Under the pieces are notes generated by a model. That model ran no database searches, had not been told where the DNA came from, and was given only the letters and a program-made list of their open reading frames with translations. The position numbers were made by a program, and so were the translations under genes. DNA of 64,000 nucleotides. It comes from Halomonas sp. BDJS001 (lineage in GTDB: Bacteria; Pseudomonadota; Gammaproteobacteria; Pseudomonadales; Halomonadaceae). Location of the stretch: positions 4,898,001-4,962,000 of the forward strand of contig NZ_CP110535.1 in assembly GCF_026104355.1 (NCBI RefSeq). Direction: 5' to 3'. Shown here piece by piece: positions 42,121-50,707 of this stretch (the stretch's first letter is position 1; every line of letters starts with the position of its first letter).

Positions 42121-43500
42121 TTACTTCTTCATCTGGTTGGCTTTCTCGACGGCTTCGTCGATGGAGCCGACCATGTAGAAGGCCTGTTCCGGCATATCGT
42201 CGTATTCACCAGCAAGAATGCCCTGGAAGCCACTAATTGTGTCTTTCAGTGAGACATACTTACCGGGTGAACCGGTGAATACCTCTGCCACGAAGAATGG
42301 CTGCGACAAGAAGCGCTGGATTTTACGTGCCCGTGATACGGCCAGCTTGTCTTCATCAGACAGCTCGTCCATACCCAGAATGGCAATAATATCCTTAAGC
42401 TCTTTGTAGCGCTGAAGAACGTTCTGCACACCGCGCGCGGTAGCATAGTGCTCTTCACCAACGACCAACGGATCCAACTGACGCGAAGTGGAGTCGAGCG
42501 GGTCGATCGCCGGGTAGATACCCAGTTCGGCGATAGAACGCGCCAATACCACTGTGGCGTCAAGGTGTGAGAAGGTGGTTGCCGGCGACGGGTCAGTCAA
42601 GTCATCCGCGGGTACGTAAACGGCCTGTACGGAAGTGATTGAACCGGTTTTCGTCGAGGTAATACGCTCCTGCAGAACGCCCATCTCTTCAGCCAGTGTC
42701 GGCTGATAACCTACCGCTGACGGCATACGACCCAGCAGTGCCGATACTTCGGTACCGGCCAGGGTGTAACGGTAGATATTATCGACGAAAAGTAGAACGT
42801 CGCGGCCTTCATCACGGAATTTCTCCGCAATGGTCAGGCCAGTTAGTGCTACGCGCAGACGGTTACCCGGAGGTTCGTTCATCTGACCATAAACCAGCGA
42901 TACCTTATCGATAACGTTGGATTCAGTCATTTCGTGATAGAAGTCGTTACCCTCACGCGTACGCTCACCGACACCAGCGAATACAGAGTAGCCGCTGTGC
43001 TCGGTGGCGATGTTGCGGATAAGCTCCATCATGTTAACGGTTTTACCGACACCGGCACCGCCGAACAGACCAACCTTACCACCCTTAGCGAACGGGCAGA
43101 CTAAGTCGATCACCTTGATACCGGTTTCCAGCAGCTCGTTAGAGGCCGCTTGGTCGGCATAGCCAGGCGCTTTGCGGTGGATCGGCATACGTTCTTGCTC
43201 GCCGATCGGCCCCGCTTCGTCAATCGGCTCGCCGAGTACGTTCATAATACGGCCCAGCGTTTCCTTACCTACCGGTACGGAAATCGCGGCACCCGTGCTG
43301 GCCACGTCCATGCCACGCTTCAAGCCCTCAGTGGAGCCCATGGCGATGGTGCGCACCACGCCGTCGCCCAGCTGCTGCTGGACTTCGAGGATGGTCTCAA
43401 CATCGGAGACCTTCAGCGCGTCGTAGACCTTGGGCACAGAGTCCCGCGGAAACTCTACGTCAATCACCGCGCCGATGATTTGTACGATACGTCCGCTCAT
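42121..43500 (-). CDS. atpD: ATP synthase F1 beta subunit
   Basis: A 459-residue catalytic subunit. Walker A is GGAGVGKTVNMMELI, the catalytic Glu lies in AGVGERTREGNDFYHEM, Walker B is VLLFVDNIYRYTLAGTE, and PALDSTSRQL-like IDPLDSTSRQLDP is present. The DNIFRFT segment usual in the family reads DNIYRYT here, a mild change. It hydrolyses or makes ATP in the alpha3beta3 ring. A GC-rich hairpin lies in the 73-bp gap from atpG. Confidence 0.98.
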   Translation of the reverse strand: MSGRIVQIIGAVIDVEFPRDSVPKVYDALKVSDVETILEVQQQLGDGVVRTIAMGSTEGLKRGMDVASTGAAISVPVGKETLGRIMNVLGEPIDEAGPIGEQERMPIHRKAPGYADQAASNELLETGIKVIDLVCPFAKGGKVGLFGGAGVGKTVNMMELIRNIATEHSGYSVFAGVGERTREGNDFYHEMTESNVIDKVSLVYGQMNEPPGNRLRVALTGLTIAEKFRDEGRDVLLFVDNIYRYTLAGTEVSALLGRMPSAVGYQPTLAEEMGVLQERITSTKTGSITSVQAVYVPADDLTDPSPATTFSHLDATVVLARSIAELGIYPAIDPLDSTSRQLDPLVVGEEHYATARGVQNVLQRYKELKDIIAILGMDELSDEDKLAVSRARKIQRFLSQPFFVAEVFTGSPGKYVSLKDTISGFQGILAGEYDDMPEQAFYMVGSIDEAVEKANQMKK

Positions 43501-43541
43501 CTTGGTTCCTCTCTAAAACCTGCAAATGAAACCTGTCTGCC

Positions 43542-43567
43542 GGGAGCCGCTAATAGCGTCGGCTCCC
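43542..43567 (-). other. Intercistronic hairpin atpG-atpD
   Basis: Arms GGGAGCCG (43542-43549) and CGGCTCCC (43560-43567) with a 10-base loop, directly after the atpG stop on the minus strand. No T-run follows. It may serve as an mRNA stability or processing element before the highly expressed beta gene. Confidence 0.6.
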
Positions 43568-43573
43568 TAGGCG

Positions 43574-44461
43574 TTATACGGCAGCAGCGCCGCCGACGAT
43601 CTCAGAAATTTCCTGGGTGATGGCGGCCTGACGGGCCTTGTTATAAACCATCTCCAGATCGTCGATCAGGCCGCCTGCGTTGTCAGTGGCACTTTTCATA
43701 GCGATCATTCGAGCAGCTTGTTCACAAGCGCCGTTTTCCACTACCGCCTGATACACCTGCGATTCGATGAAACGAACCAGCAGGCTATCGAGCAACGCCT
43801 TGGCATCCGGTTCATACAGGTAGTCCCAGCTTCCGGGACGGGCGTTTTCGTCGTCCTGCTCTGCGTCTGCGCCCATGTCAGGCGACAGTGGAAGAAGCTG
43901 ACGAACCACAGGCTTTTGCGTCATGGTGTTAACAAACTCGTTGTGCACCACGTAAAGCCGGTCGAGACGTCCTTCATCGTACGCTTCGAGCATGACCTTA
44001 ATACTGCCAATCAACCCCTCAACGGACGGGGCTTCGCCTAAACCACTCTTCGCCGCCACCAAATTGCCACCGTAGTTGCGGAAAAAGGTGCTGGCCTTAG
44101 CGCCCAAGGCGCAAAAATCCTGCTCAGCGCCCTGTTTTTTCCACTCGCTGGCCTGTTTGAGTAAGGCTTTGAACAGGTTGTGGTTTAAACCACCGCACAG
44201 ACCACGGTCTGTGGAAACCACGATATAACCAACGCGCTTAACCTCGCTACGCTCGACCATATAGTCGTGCTTGTACTCGGGGTTAGCGTCGGCAATGTGG
44301 CCGACCACATTACGGATCTGCTTAGCGTAAGGCTGACTAGCTCTCATCAGATCTTGCGCTTTACGCATTTTCGATGCAGCTACCATTTCCATGGCGCTGG
44401 TGATCTTCTGCGTATTTTTAATGCTCCCGATCTGGGTGCGTATCTCTTTTGCAGCTGCCAT
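43574..44461 (-). CDS. atpG: ATP synthase F1 gamma subunit
   Basis: A 295-residue rotor shaft protein. The N-terminus AAAKEIRTQIGSIKNTQKIT and the C-terminus YNKARQAAITQEISEIVGGA are the coiled-coil parts; STDRGLCGGLNHNLF is the family block. It is about eight residues longer than E. coli gamma; an acidic stretch, SPDMGADAEQDDENARPG (about residues 194-211), accounts for this, in a surface loop. It couples c-ring rotation to the catalytic sites. Confidence 0.97.
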   Translation of the reverse strand: MAAAKEIRTQIGSIKNTQKITSAMEMVAASKMRKAQDLMRASQPYAKQIRNVVGHIADANPEYKHDYMVERSEVKRVGYIVVSTDRGLCGGLNHNLFKALLKQASEWKKQGAEQDFCALGAKASTFFRNYGGNLVAAKSGLGEAPSVEGLIGSIKVMLEAYDEGRLDRLYVVHNEFVNTMTQKPVVRQLLPLSPDMGADAEQDDENARPGSWDYLYEPDAKALLDSLLVRFIESQVYQAVVENGACEQAARMIAMKSATDNAGGLIDDLEMVYNKARQAAITQEISEIVGGAAAV

Positions 44462-44503
44462 AGCGATCTACCCTTCGTTCGTGGCTCTCAGAAAGCATGC
44501 AAA

Positions 44504-44519
44504 CCCGCCCGCAGGCGGG
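44504..44519 (-). other. Intercistronic hairpin atpA-atpG
   Basis: Short GC-only stem CCCGCC (44504-44509) and GGCGGG (44514-44519) with a 4-base loop, followed on the minus strand by TTTG. It lies between the atpA stop and the atpG start. It may modulate readthrough or mRNA half-life. Confidence 0.5.
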
Positions 44520-44526
44520 CCAGACA

Positions 44527-46071
44527 TTACCAGCTCTGAGTCGCCTTGAACTGCTCGAGACCCGACTTCAAGCTGTCTTGAATCTCACCGTTGTAGTCGC
44601 CGGTCTGGTTGATCTTGTCGAGCAGATCAGCGTGTTCAGACTTCATGTAGTCGTGCAGCGCACGCTCGAAGTCCAACACCTTGTCCACTTCAACGTCGTC
44701 CAGGAAGCCTTCGTTGGCGGCATACAGCGACAGCGCCATTTCGGCTATTGACATCGGCGAGTACTGGTTCTGCTTCATCAGCTCGGTGACACGCTGACCG
44801 TGCTCCAGCTGCTTACGCGTGGCTTCATCAAGATCAGAGGCAAACTGCGAGAACGCTGCCAGTTCACGGTACTGAGCCAAGGCTAGACGTACGCTACCGC
44901 CGAGCTTCTTGATGATCTTGGTCTGCGCCGAACCACCCACACGAGAAACCGACAGACCTGCGTTAATTGCCGGACGAATACCGGAGTTAAACAGGTTGGT
45001 TTCCAGGAAGATCTGACCGTCGGTGATAGAGATGACGTTGGTCGGAACGAATGCAGAAACGTCTCCACCCTGGGTTTCGATGATCGGCAGCGCGGTCAAG
45101 GAACCTGTTTTGCCTTTCACTTCACCGTTGGTGAACTTCTCGACGTAGTCGGCGTTAACCCGTGCTGCACGCTCCAGCAGACGCGAGTGGAGATAGAAGA
45201 CGTCACCGGGGTAAGCTTCACGGCCCGGCGGACGACGCAGCAGCAGCGATACCTGACGGTAGGCAACGGCCTGCTTGGAAAGATCATCATACACGATGAG
45301 AGAGTTCTCGCCGCGGTCGCGGAAGTACTCGCCCATGGTGCAGCCAGAATAGGCAGCCAGGAACTGCATCGGCGCCGGATCCGCAGCGCCAGCGGCAACC
45401 ACGATGGTGTGCTCCATGGCGCCATGCTCTTCGAGCTTACGCACCACGTTGGCAATGGTCGACTGCTTCTGACCAATGGCGACGTAGACACAGGTAACGC
45501 CTTTGCCTTTCTGGTTGATGATGGCATCAATGGCAATGGCGGATTTACCGATCTGGCGGTCACCAATGATCAGCTCACGCTGACCGCGGCCAATCGGCAC
45601 CATGGCGTCGATAGACTTAAGACCGGTTTGAATCGGCTCATCAACGGATTGACGGGTAATAACGCCCGGCGCCACTTTCTCAACGGCGTCGGTCATTTTA
45701 GCGTTAATCTCGCCTTTACCATCGATGGGGTTACCCAGCGCATCGACAACGCGACCAATCAGTTCAGGTCCTACCGGCACTTCGAGAATACGACCGGTAC
45801 ACTTGGCGGTCATGCCCTCTTCAAGCTGCAGGTAGTCACCTAGTACCACGGCACCTACGGAGTCGCGCTCCAGGTTCAGTACCATGCCGAAAATACTGTT
45901 GGGGAATTCAATCATTTCACCAAACATCGCATCTTCGAGGCCGTGAATTTTCACGATACCGTCGGAAACAGTGACGATGGTGCCCTGATTACGGGCTTCG
46001 GATGCGACGTCAAGCTTCTCAATTCGCTGCTTGATGATGTCGCTGATCTCGGAAGGATTCAGTTGCTGCAT
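44527..46071 (-). CDS. atpA: ATP synthase F1 alpha subunit
   Basis: A 514-residue non-catalytic nucleotide-binding subunit. The P-loop is GDRQIGKSAIAIDAI, and the other family blocks are LIVYDDLSKQAVAYRQVSLL, the arginine-finger region SGIRPAINAGLSVSRVGGSA and the N-terminal QQLNPSEISDIIKQRIEKL, which binds the delta subunit. It forms the alpha3beta3 hexamer. It lies 16 bp after atpH. Confidence 0.98.
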   Translation of the reverse strand: MQQLNPSEISDIIKQRIEKLDVASEARNQGTIVTVSDGIVKIHGLEDAMFGEMIEFPNSIFGMVLNLERDSVGAVVLGDYLQLEEGMTAKCTGRILEVPVGPELIGRVVDALGNPIDGKGEINAKMTDAVEKVAPGVITRQSVDEPIQTGLKSIDAMVPIGRGQRELIIGDRQIGKSAIAIDAIINQKGKGVTCVYVAIGQKQSTIANVVRKLEEHGAMEHTIVVAAGAADPAPMQFLAAYSGCTMGEYFRDRGENSLIVYDDLSKQAVAYRQVSLLLRRPPGREAYPGDVFYLHSRLLERAARVNADYVEKFTNGEVKGKTGSLTALPIIETQGGDVSAFVPTNVISITDGQIFLETNLFNSGIRPAINAGLSVSRVGGSAQTKIIKKLGGSVRLALAQYRELAAFSQFASDLDEATRKQLEHGQRVTELMKQNQYSPMSIAEMALSLYAANEGFLDDVEVDKVLDFERALHDYMKSEHADLLDKINQTGDYNGEIQDSLKSGLEQFKATQSW

Positions 46072-46087
46072 GCCATGTCCCTCAGAC

Positions 46088-46624
46088 TCAAGCGGTTAGC
46101 GCTTCGGAAAGGCGGTTCAATCGACCACGTACCGACCCGTCAATAACGGTGTCGCCAGCACGTAGGATGACACCGCCGATAAGCGACTTGTCCACCTGAG
46201 TAGTAATGGAGATTTCGCGATTCAGACGTTTCTTGAGCGCGTTCGCTAGCTTGGTCTTCTGCTTACTGTCTAATTTGTAAGCGGAGGTGACGTTCACTTC
46301 TACACGCTGCTCGTGTTCGGCACGAAGGTGCTCAAACTCTGCAGCGATTGATGAAAGTGACATCAACCGACCTTGGTCTGCCAAAACATCTAAAAAACGC
46401 TGTAAAGCGTCATCTTGTTCGCCTGGTGTCATATCGGCCAACAACGATACTTTTTGTGCGTTCTCGAGTTTTGGACTGCCCAGCAAACGACGAACATCGC
46501 TGTCAGCGACGGCTAAGCTTAAAAAGCCCAGCGCCTGTGACCAGCGATCAAGCGCCTCATGATCACGCGCGTATTCAAACGCTGCTTTAGCGTAAGGACG
46601 AGCGACGGTCAGTAATTCCGCCAT
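46088..46624 (-). CDS. atpH: ATP synthase F1 delta subunit
   Basis: A 178-residue protein. The N-terminal six-helix domain begins TVARPYAKAAFEYA. The C-terminal part has the OSCP-type segment VDKSLIGGVILRAGDTVIDG followed by VRGRLNRLSEAL. It joins F1 to the peripheral stalk formed by subunit b. It lies 11 bp after atpF. Confidence 0.96.
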   Translation of the reverse strand: MAELLTVARPYAKAAFEYARDHEALDRWSQALGFLSLAVADSDVRRLLGSPKLENAQKVSLLADMTPGEQDDALQRFLDVLADQGRLMSLSSIAAEFEHLRAEHEQRVEVNVTSAYKLDSKQKTKLANALKKRLNREISITTQVDKSLIGGVILRAGDTVIDGSVRGRLNRLSEALTA

Positions 46625-46635
46625 AATTCACCTCC

Positions 46636-47106
46636 CTACAGTTCAGCAGCCAGCTCATCGAGTAACTTGCGATGGGCTTGTTCGTCGACCGAAGCTTCAA
46701 GAACACGCTCGGCACCCATAACAGCGAGATAAGAGACCTGGGCACGAAGTTCGTCTTTTGCACGATTCACTTCTTGCTCGATCTCTGAACGTGCGCTGGC
46801 TACTAGGCGTTCGCCTTCGGCACGGGCTTGCTCGCGGGCTTCTTCAATCATCTGGGCAGAGCGTTTGTTGGCCTGCTCAAGAATCTGAGAAGCTTGCTCC
46901 TTGCTTTCACGCAGCGTCTGCTCAGCGCGCTCTTGAGCAAGCTCAAGGTCACGGTTAGCACGGCTGGCTGCGTCCAAGCCATCAGCAATTTTTTTCTGAC
47001 GCTCATGAAGCGCGTTGCTGATCGGAGGCCACACATACTTTATGCAAAACCAGACAAAGATCGCGAAGGCGATCGTCTGCCCGATTAGCGTCATGTTGAT
47101 ATTCAC
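46636..47106 (-). CDS. atpF: ATP synthase Fo b subunit
   Basis: A 156-residue protein with one N-terminal membrane helix (NMTLIGQTIAFAIFVWFCIK), followed by a long charged, Ala/Glu/Arg-rich helix that dimerises to form the peripheral stalk. The length equals that of E. coli b. It starts at ATG with CAGGAA upstream. A terminator-like hairpin lies between atpE and this gene, so its transcript level may be lower than that of atpE. Confidence 0.96.
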   Translation of the reverse strand: MNINMTLIGQTIAFAIFVWFCIKYVWPPISNALHERQKKIADGLDAASRANRDLELAQERAEQTLRESKEQASQILEQANKRSAQMIEEAREQARAEGERLVASARSEIEQEVNRAKDELRAQVSYLAVMGAERVLEASVDEQAHRKLLDELAAEL

Positions 47107-47144
47107 AGGAATGTACCTCTGACAAGTTCGTGGCGACCGGAGTG

Positions 47145-47172
47145 AAACAAAACCGAGCGGGAAGCCGCTCGG
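47145..47172 (-). terminator. Terminator-like attenuator between atpE and atpF
   Basis: A perfect 8-bp GC-rich stem, CCGAGCGG (47153-47160) and CCGCTCGG (47165-47172), with loop GAAG. On the minus strand it is followed by TTTTGTTT. It starts 11 bp after the atpE stop. It has the form of a rho-independent terminator within the operon and could let part of the transcripts end after atpE. Confidence 0.7.
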
Positions 47173-47183
47173 CTAAGCTGTCA

Positions 47184-47411
47184 TTAACCGGCAACAACGA
47201 AAATCAGGTACATCGCAATACCAACACCGATCATCGGAACGGCGTCAAGCAGACCGGCCATGATGAAGGTTTTGGTTTGCAGTTGGTCACCCAGTTCAGG
47301 CTGACGTGCAGTTGACTCAAGCAGTTTGCCGCCCAATAGAGCGAAGCCAATGCCGGTAGCCAGTGCGCCCAGACCGATGATGATGGCAGCTGATAGATAA
47401 ACCATTTCCAT
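47184..47411 (-). CDS. atpE: ATP synthase Fo c subunit
   Basis: A 75-residue hairpin of two membrane helices with the polar loop ARQPELGDQLQ. The ion-carrying carboxylate is an Asp in helix 2 (MAGLLDAVPMIGVGIAM, about residue 57). The Gln in helix 1 and the Glu-Ser pair of Na+-type c subunits are absent, so the enzyme should be proton-driven. Several copies form the rotor ring. Confidence 0.97.
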   Translation of the reverse strand: MEMVYLSAAIIIGLGALATGIGFALLGGKLLESTARQPELGDQLQTKTFIMAGLLDAVPMIGVGIAMYLIFVVAG

Positions 47412-47475
47412 GATGAAGCTCCTGAGTTTAAGTTTTGGTTAAGGGTTGAGGGTTAATGAAAACGTTATTGCTAGG

Positions 47476-48309
47476 TTAATGGTGTTCGTGAGCAGCGCTC
47501 AGATAGACAACCGATAGCGTTGTAAAAATGAAGGCCTGCAGAGTGACCACCAAGATATGGAAGATGGCCCACGGCACATCCAATAGCCAGATAGCCCAGA
47601 ACGGCAGCAGGGCGATCAGAATAAAGATCACTTCACCGGCAAACATGTTACCGAAAAGACGTAGACCAAGACCTAGCGGCTTCACCAGCAAGCCAATAAT
47701 TTCGAGTACTAGGTTGAAAGGGATCAGCGCCCAGTGATTGAAAGGGGTTAGTGACAGCTCTTTGGCGAAACCACCTACCCCTTTCACCTTAAGACTGTAA
47801 TAAATAATCAGGCCAAACACGCCTAACGCCATGCCTAGTGTGGCATTAGGATCTGTCGTTGGGACAATTTTCATATAGTCGACGCCAAGCTTGGCGAACA
47901 ACACCGGAAAATAATCCACTGGAATAATCTTCAGCGTGTTCATCAGCAAAATCCAAACAAACAGCGTTAGCGCCAGCGGAGCAATGTTTGGGTTACGCCC
48001 ATGGAAAGTAGCCTTTACCAAGTTTTCGATAAACTCGACCACCATCTCAACCGCATTTTGTAGCCCACCGGGTACGCCCGTGGTCGCCATTTTTCCCGCC
48101 TTGCGGAATACCCAAATAAACAGCAACCCCATGGCGATTGACCAGCCCATGGTATCCAAGTGAATGGCCCAGAAGCCCATTTCGCGTGCTTCTTCTGCAG
48201 TGTTAGCCAGTGACCAGCCATTGACGGGGTGGTTACCAAAGGTCAGGTTCTGCAAGTGGTGCTGGATATAGTAAGTCGAAGAGACTTCGTTTCCTGCGGC
48301 CATGGACAT
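47476..48309 (-). CDS. atpB: ATP synthase Fo a subunit
   Basis: A 277-residue membrane protein. The essential half-channel Arg lies in LLVKPLGLGLRLFGNMFAGE. The N-terminal part (TYYIQHHLQNLTFG) and MNTLKIIPVDYFP are usual for gammaproteobacteria. It provides the proton path against the c-ring. Two ATGs lie two codons apart at the start; GAGG precedes both. Confidence 0.97.
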   Translation of the reverse strand: MSMAAGNEVSSTYYIQHHLQNLTFGNHPVNGWSLANTAEEAREMGFWAIHLDTMGWSIAMGLLFIWVFRKAGKMATTGVPGGLQNAVEMVVEFIENLVKATFHGRNPNIAPLALTLFVWILLMNTLKIIPVDYFPVLFAKLGVDYMKIVPTTDPNATLGMALGVFGLIIYYSLKVKGVGGFAKELSLTPFNHWALIPFNLVLEIIGLLVKPLGLGLRLFGNMFAGEVIFILIALLPFWAIWLLDVPWAIFHILVVTLQAFIFTTLSVVYLSAAHEHH

Positions 48310-48315
48310 GTCACC

Positions 48316-48711
48316 TCAATTAGTTGTGCGATCTCTAGGCATCAGCCAGGGCGTGAGCCAATGCGTTAGAACAACCGCGACGTAAGCGTAAAAAAATAAA
48401 GCAGGGTTTGAGGGAGGCGCTGCAACAAATACTGCAACAAACAGTGCCACCGTCAAACCAAACTTGCCTGCTTCAGCACGAAACAGGTGCATAGCTCCTC
48501 GTGTTCGGCGTCTAGCGTGAAAAACCCCCATTCGCTGAATAAAAAAGGCGTGGGGCAATAAGGCTACCAAAGCGCCTTTGAATACCGATGACATGCCTTT
48601 AACGTCTGCGACTAAGTAGGCTGCCAGCATGCCTACGAAGGTAATGATCAGCTGCGCAATCGCGAGTCGAATGATATAGGCTTTTCGTCGCTGGGTTTCG
48701 TATCGCTGCAT
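48316..48711 (-). CDS. atpI: ATP synthase assembly protein I
   Basis: A 131-residue membrane protein with four hydrophobic segments and the AtpI-type start RRKAYIIRLAIAQLIITFVG. AtpI helps assemble the c-ring and is not part of the finished enzyme. It is the first gene of the atp operon, six bp before atpB, and follows a strong promoter at 48809-48837. Confidence 0.9.
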   Translation of the reverse strand: MQRYETQRRKAYIIRLAIAQLIITFVGMLAAYLVADVKGMSSVFKGALVALLPHAFFIQRMGVFHARRRTRGAMHLFRAEAGKFGLTVALFVAVFVAAPPSNPALFFYAYVAVVLTHWLTPWLMPRDRTTN

Positions 48712-48808
48712 AGCTCTTGGGAAAAATCCCCAACCTCACTAATGAAAACCCACTGCTCGACAAGCGAATACCTCGACAAACCAAGGCAAGCTGCACAAAT
48801 CTTGCGCG

Positions 48809-48837
48809 ATTATAGGGAAGCGCTATCACACCTTCAA
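48809..48837 (-). promoter_or_regulatory. Sigma-70 promoter of the ATP synthase operon
   Basis: On the minus strand TTGAAG (48832-48837) and a perfect TATAAT (48809-48814) are separated by 17 bp. The expected transcript would start near 48802 and have a leader of about 90 bases before atpI. Two TTGTCGAG copies lie in the leader. Confidence 0.8.
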
Positions 48838-48928
48838 CCGAACTCGCACCGTTTTTGCCCGTTAAAGGGTCTAATTGCGACCAAAGAGGGAAAACATGCC
48901 AACTTCTTACGCGATATTGAATAGCTTG

Positions 48929-49858
48929 CTATTTAATATGATTTAAAATGCCATCCAATTCTTCAAGGCTTGTATAACGTATCGTTAATTTACCTTTTCC
49001 TTTTTGCCCATGATCAATGGATACAGGCGCCCCGAGCAGCTCGCCAAGGTGGGTTTCAAGCTTTGCCACATCGGGCTGTTTGATTTGCCGGCTAGGCGTT
49101 TTAGTCGGCGCTTGGCTGGTTTGGACTTTTTTCACCAGCGCTTCGGTGGCCCGCACGGTCATGTCGTTATTGACCACCTCGTGAGCCACTTGCCGCTGTT
49201 GAGTGCTGTTCAGCGTCAGTAACGCCCGTGCGTGGCCCATATCCAGGTCACCGCGTTCAAGCAGGGTTTGCACTTCGGGATCCAGCGCCAGCAACCTTAG
49301 AAGGTTAGCCACCTGGGTGCGCGACTTACCCACCGCATCCGCAATCTGCTGCTGGGTAAGCTCAAACTCTTCACCCAGCCGTTTTAGGGCCATGGCTTCT
49401 TCAATGGCATTGAGGTTTTCACGCTGAATGTTTTCGATCAGCGCCAGCGCCAAAGCAACTTCATCACTGACTTCGCGGATCACCGCGGGGATAACGTCGA
49501 GCTCGGCGAGTTGAGCTGCCCGCCAGCGGCGCTCACCGGCAATAATTTCGTAGCGATCGACGCCGATGGGGCGCACCACTATGGGCTGCATAACGCCCTG
49601 GGCGCGAATGGAGTCCGCCAGTTCTTCTAGCGCTTCGGGCTGAATATCCCGACGCGGCTGGTATTTACCACGGGTTAATTGCCCTAGCGGCAGGCGTTCA
49701 AGGCGATCTTCGCTAACGTCGTCGGTCGCGGCGCTACGCGCGGCGTCAGTAAGCTCCAACGGGGTGCCGCTACCGGCAAGTTCTAAGCTGTCACGGCGAC
49801 GGGCACCGGCACCAATCAGGGCATCCAGGCCACGTCCCAGCGCGGGTTTACGCGTCAT
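48929..49858 (-). CDS. parB: Chromosome partitioning protein ParB
   Basis: A 309-residue protein. The N-terminus has KPALGRGLDALIG, the CTP-binding ParB/Srx motif is IIAGERRWRAAQLA, and the helix-turn-helix region is LTQQQIADAVGKSRTQVANLLR. The C-terminal dimerisation domain ends in LTIRYTSLEELDGIL. It loads at parS sites near the origin and spreads as a clamp. No parS palindrome could be found in this window, so it must bind elsewhere. It follows parA after 15 bp. Confidence 0.96.
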   Translation of the reverse strand: MTRKPALGRGLDALIGAGARRRDSLELAGSGTPLELTDAARSAATDDVSEDRLERLPLGQLTRGKYQPRRDIQPEALEELADSIRAQGVMQPIVVRPIGVDRYEIIAGERRWRAAQLAELDVIPAVIREVSDEVALALALIENIQRENLNAIEEAMALKRLGEEFELTQQQIADAVGKSRTQVANLLRLLALDPEVQTLLERGDLDMGHARALLTLNSTQQRQVAHEVVNNDMTVRATEALVKKVQTSQAPTKTPSRQIKQPDVAKLETHLGELLGAPVSIDHGQKGKGKLTIRYTSLEELDGILNHIK

Positions 49859-49873
49859 TCGCTTTTCCTCATT

Positions 49874-50641
49874 TTATAACGCTAGGCGACGAATCATCTC
49901 TTTCGCCAACACACGATAGGCCTGGCTACCCCGGGAGAACCGGGCATATTGCGTCACGGGCAGCCCATGGCTTGGTGCTTCAGCAACTTTCACGTTACGC
50001 GGGATGGTCGTTTTTAACAGCATATCGCCAAAATAGTCACGCAGTTGCTTATCCACTTCCCGGGTTAGGCTGGTGCGCTTGTCGTACATGGTGCGCAAAA
50101 TGCCTGCAATCGCCAGATCAGGATTCACATTTTGCTTAATCTGCTCAACGGTATCGAGCAGTGCCGATAGCCCTTCCAGTGCATAGAACTCACACTGTAG
50201 AGGGATCAGCACGCTATCCGACGCCGTTAACGCATTGACGGTCAGCATGTTCAAAGAGGGCGGGCAATCGATCAGAACGACATCATACGCATCTGAGACC
50301 GAAGCAAGCGCAGTGGTTAAGCAGCTTTCACTTTTTTCGCGGTCTAAAAGTTCGACTTCAGCGGCGGTGAGATCGCCGTTTCCCGGTAGCACGTCGTACT
50401 TGACCGCCAGCTTTTTGACAATGGTATCAGTGGCCGTTGCTTCGCCCAGTAGCACATCAAGCACGCTTTTATCGAGCTCGTATTTATCGATGCCGCTGCC
50501 CATGCTGGCATGGCCTTGGGGATCAAGATCCACCAGCAGTACGCGACGGTCGAGCGCAGCGAGACTGGCCGCCAGGTTAACGGCTGAGGTGGTCTTGCCC
50601 ACGCCGCCTTTTTGGTTGGTCAGGGCAATGATCTGGCTCAC
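49874..50641 (-). CDS. parA: Chromosome partitioning ATPase ParA
   Basis: A 255-residue protein. The deviant Walker A is NQKGGVGKTTSAVNLA, and the other nucleotide-binding parts are LLVDLDPQGHASMG and VLIDCPPSLNMLTVNAL. It moves ParB-bound origins over the nucleoid. Standard gene order: rsmG, parA, parB on the same strand, close to the probable oriC. Confidence 0.96.
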   Translation of the reverse strand: MSQIIALTNQKGGVGKTTSAVNLAASLAALDRRVLLVDLDPQGHASMGSGIDKYELDKSVLDVLLGEATATDTIVKKLAVKYDVLPGNGDLTAAEVELLDREKSESCLTTALASVSDAYDVVLIDCPPSLNMLTVNALTASDSVLIPLQCEFYALEGLSALLDTVEQIKQNVNPDLAIAGILRTMYDKRTSLTREVDKQLRDYFGDMLLKTTIPRNVKVAEAPSHGLPVTQYARFSRGSQAYRVLAKEMIRRLAL

Positions 50642-50707
50642 TTACTCAACTCCTTCTGGGGTCAGAATCAACGTTCAGCTTTCGCATTTAGCTTTTAACA
50701 TCCAAGA

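Noticed and set aside
45187..45843. Plus-strand open frame of 218 codons
   Set aside because: Antisense to atpA, which is fully conserved; no start signal and no recognisable protein.
48929..50707. parS site near parAB
   Set aside because: I looked for the 16-bp palindrome TGTTNCACGTGAAACA in this region and the oriC gap; only half-like matches such as that near 50932 were found.
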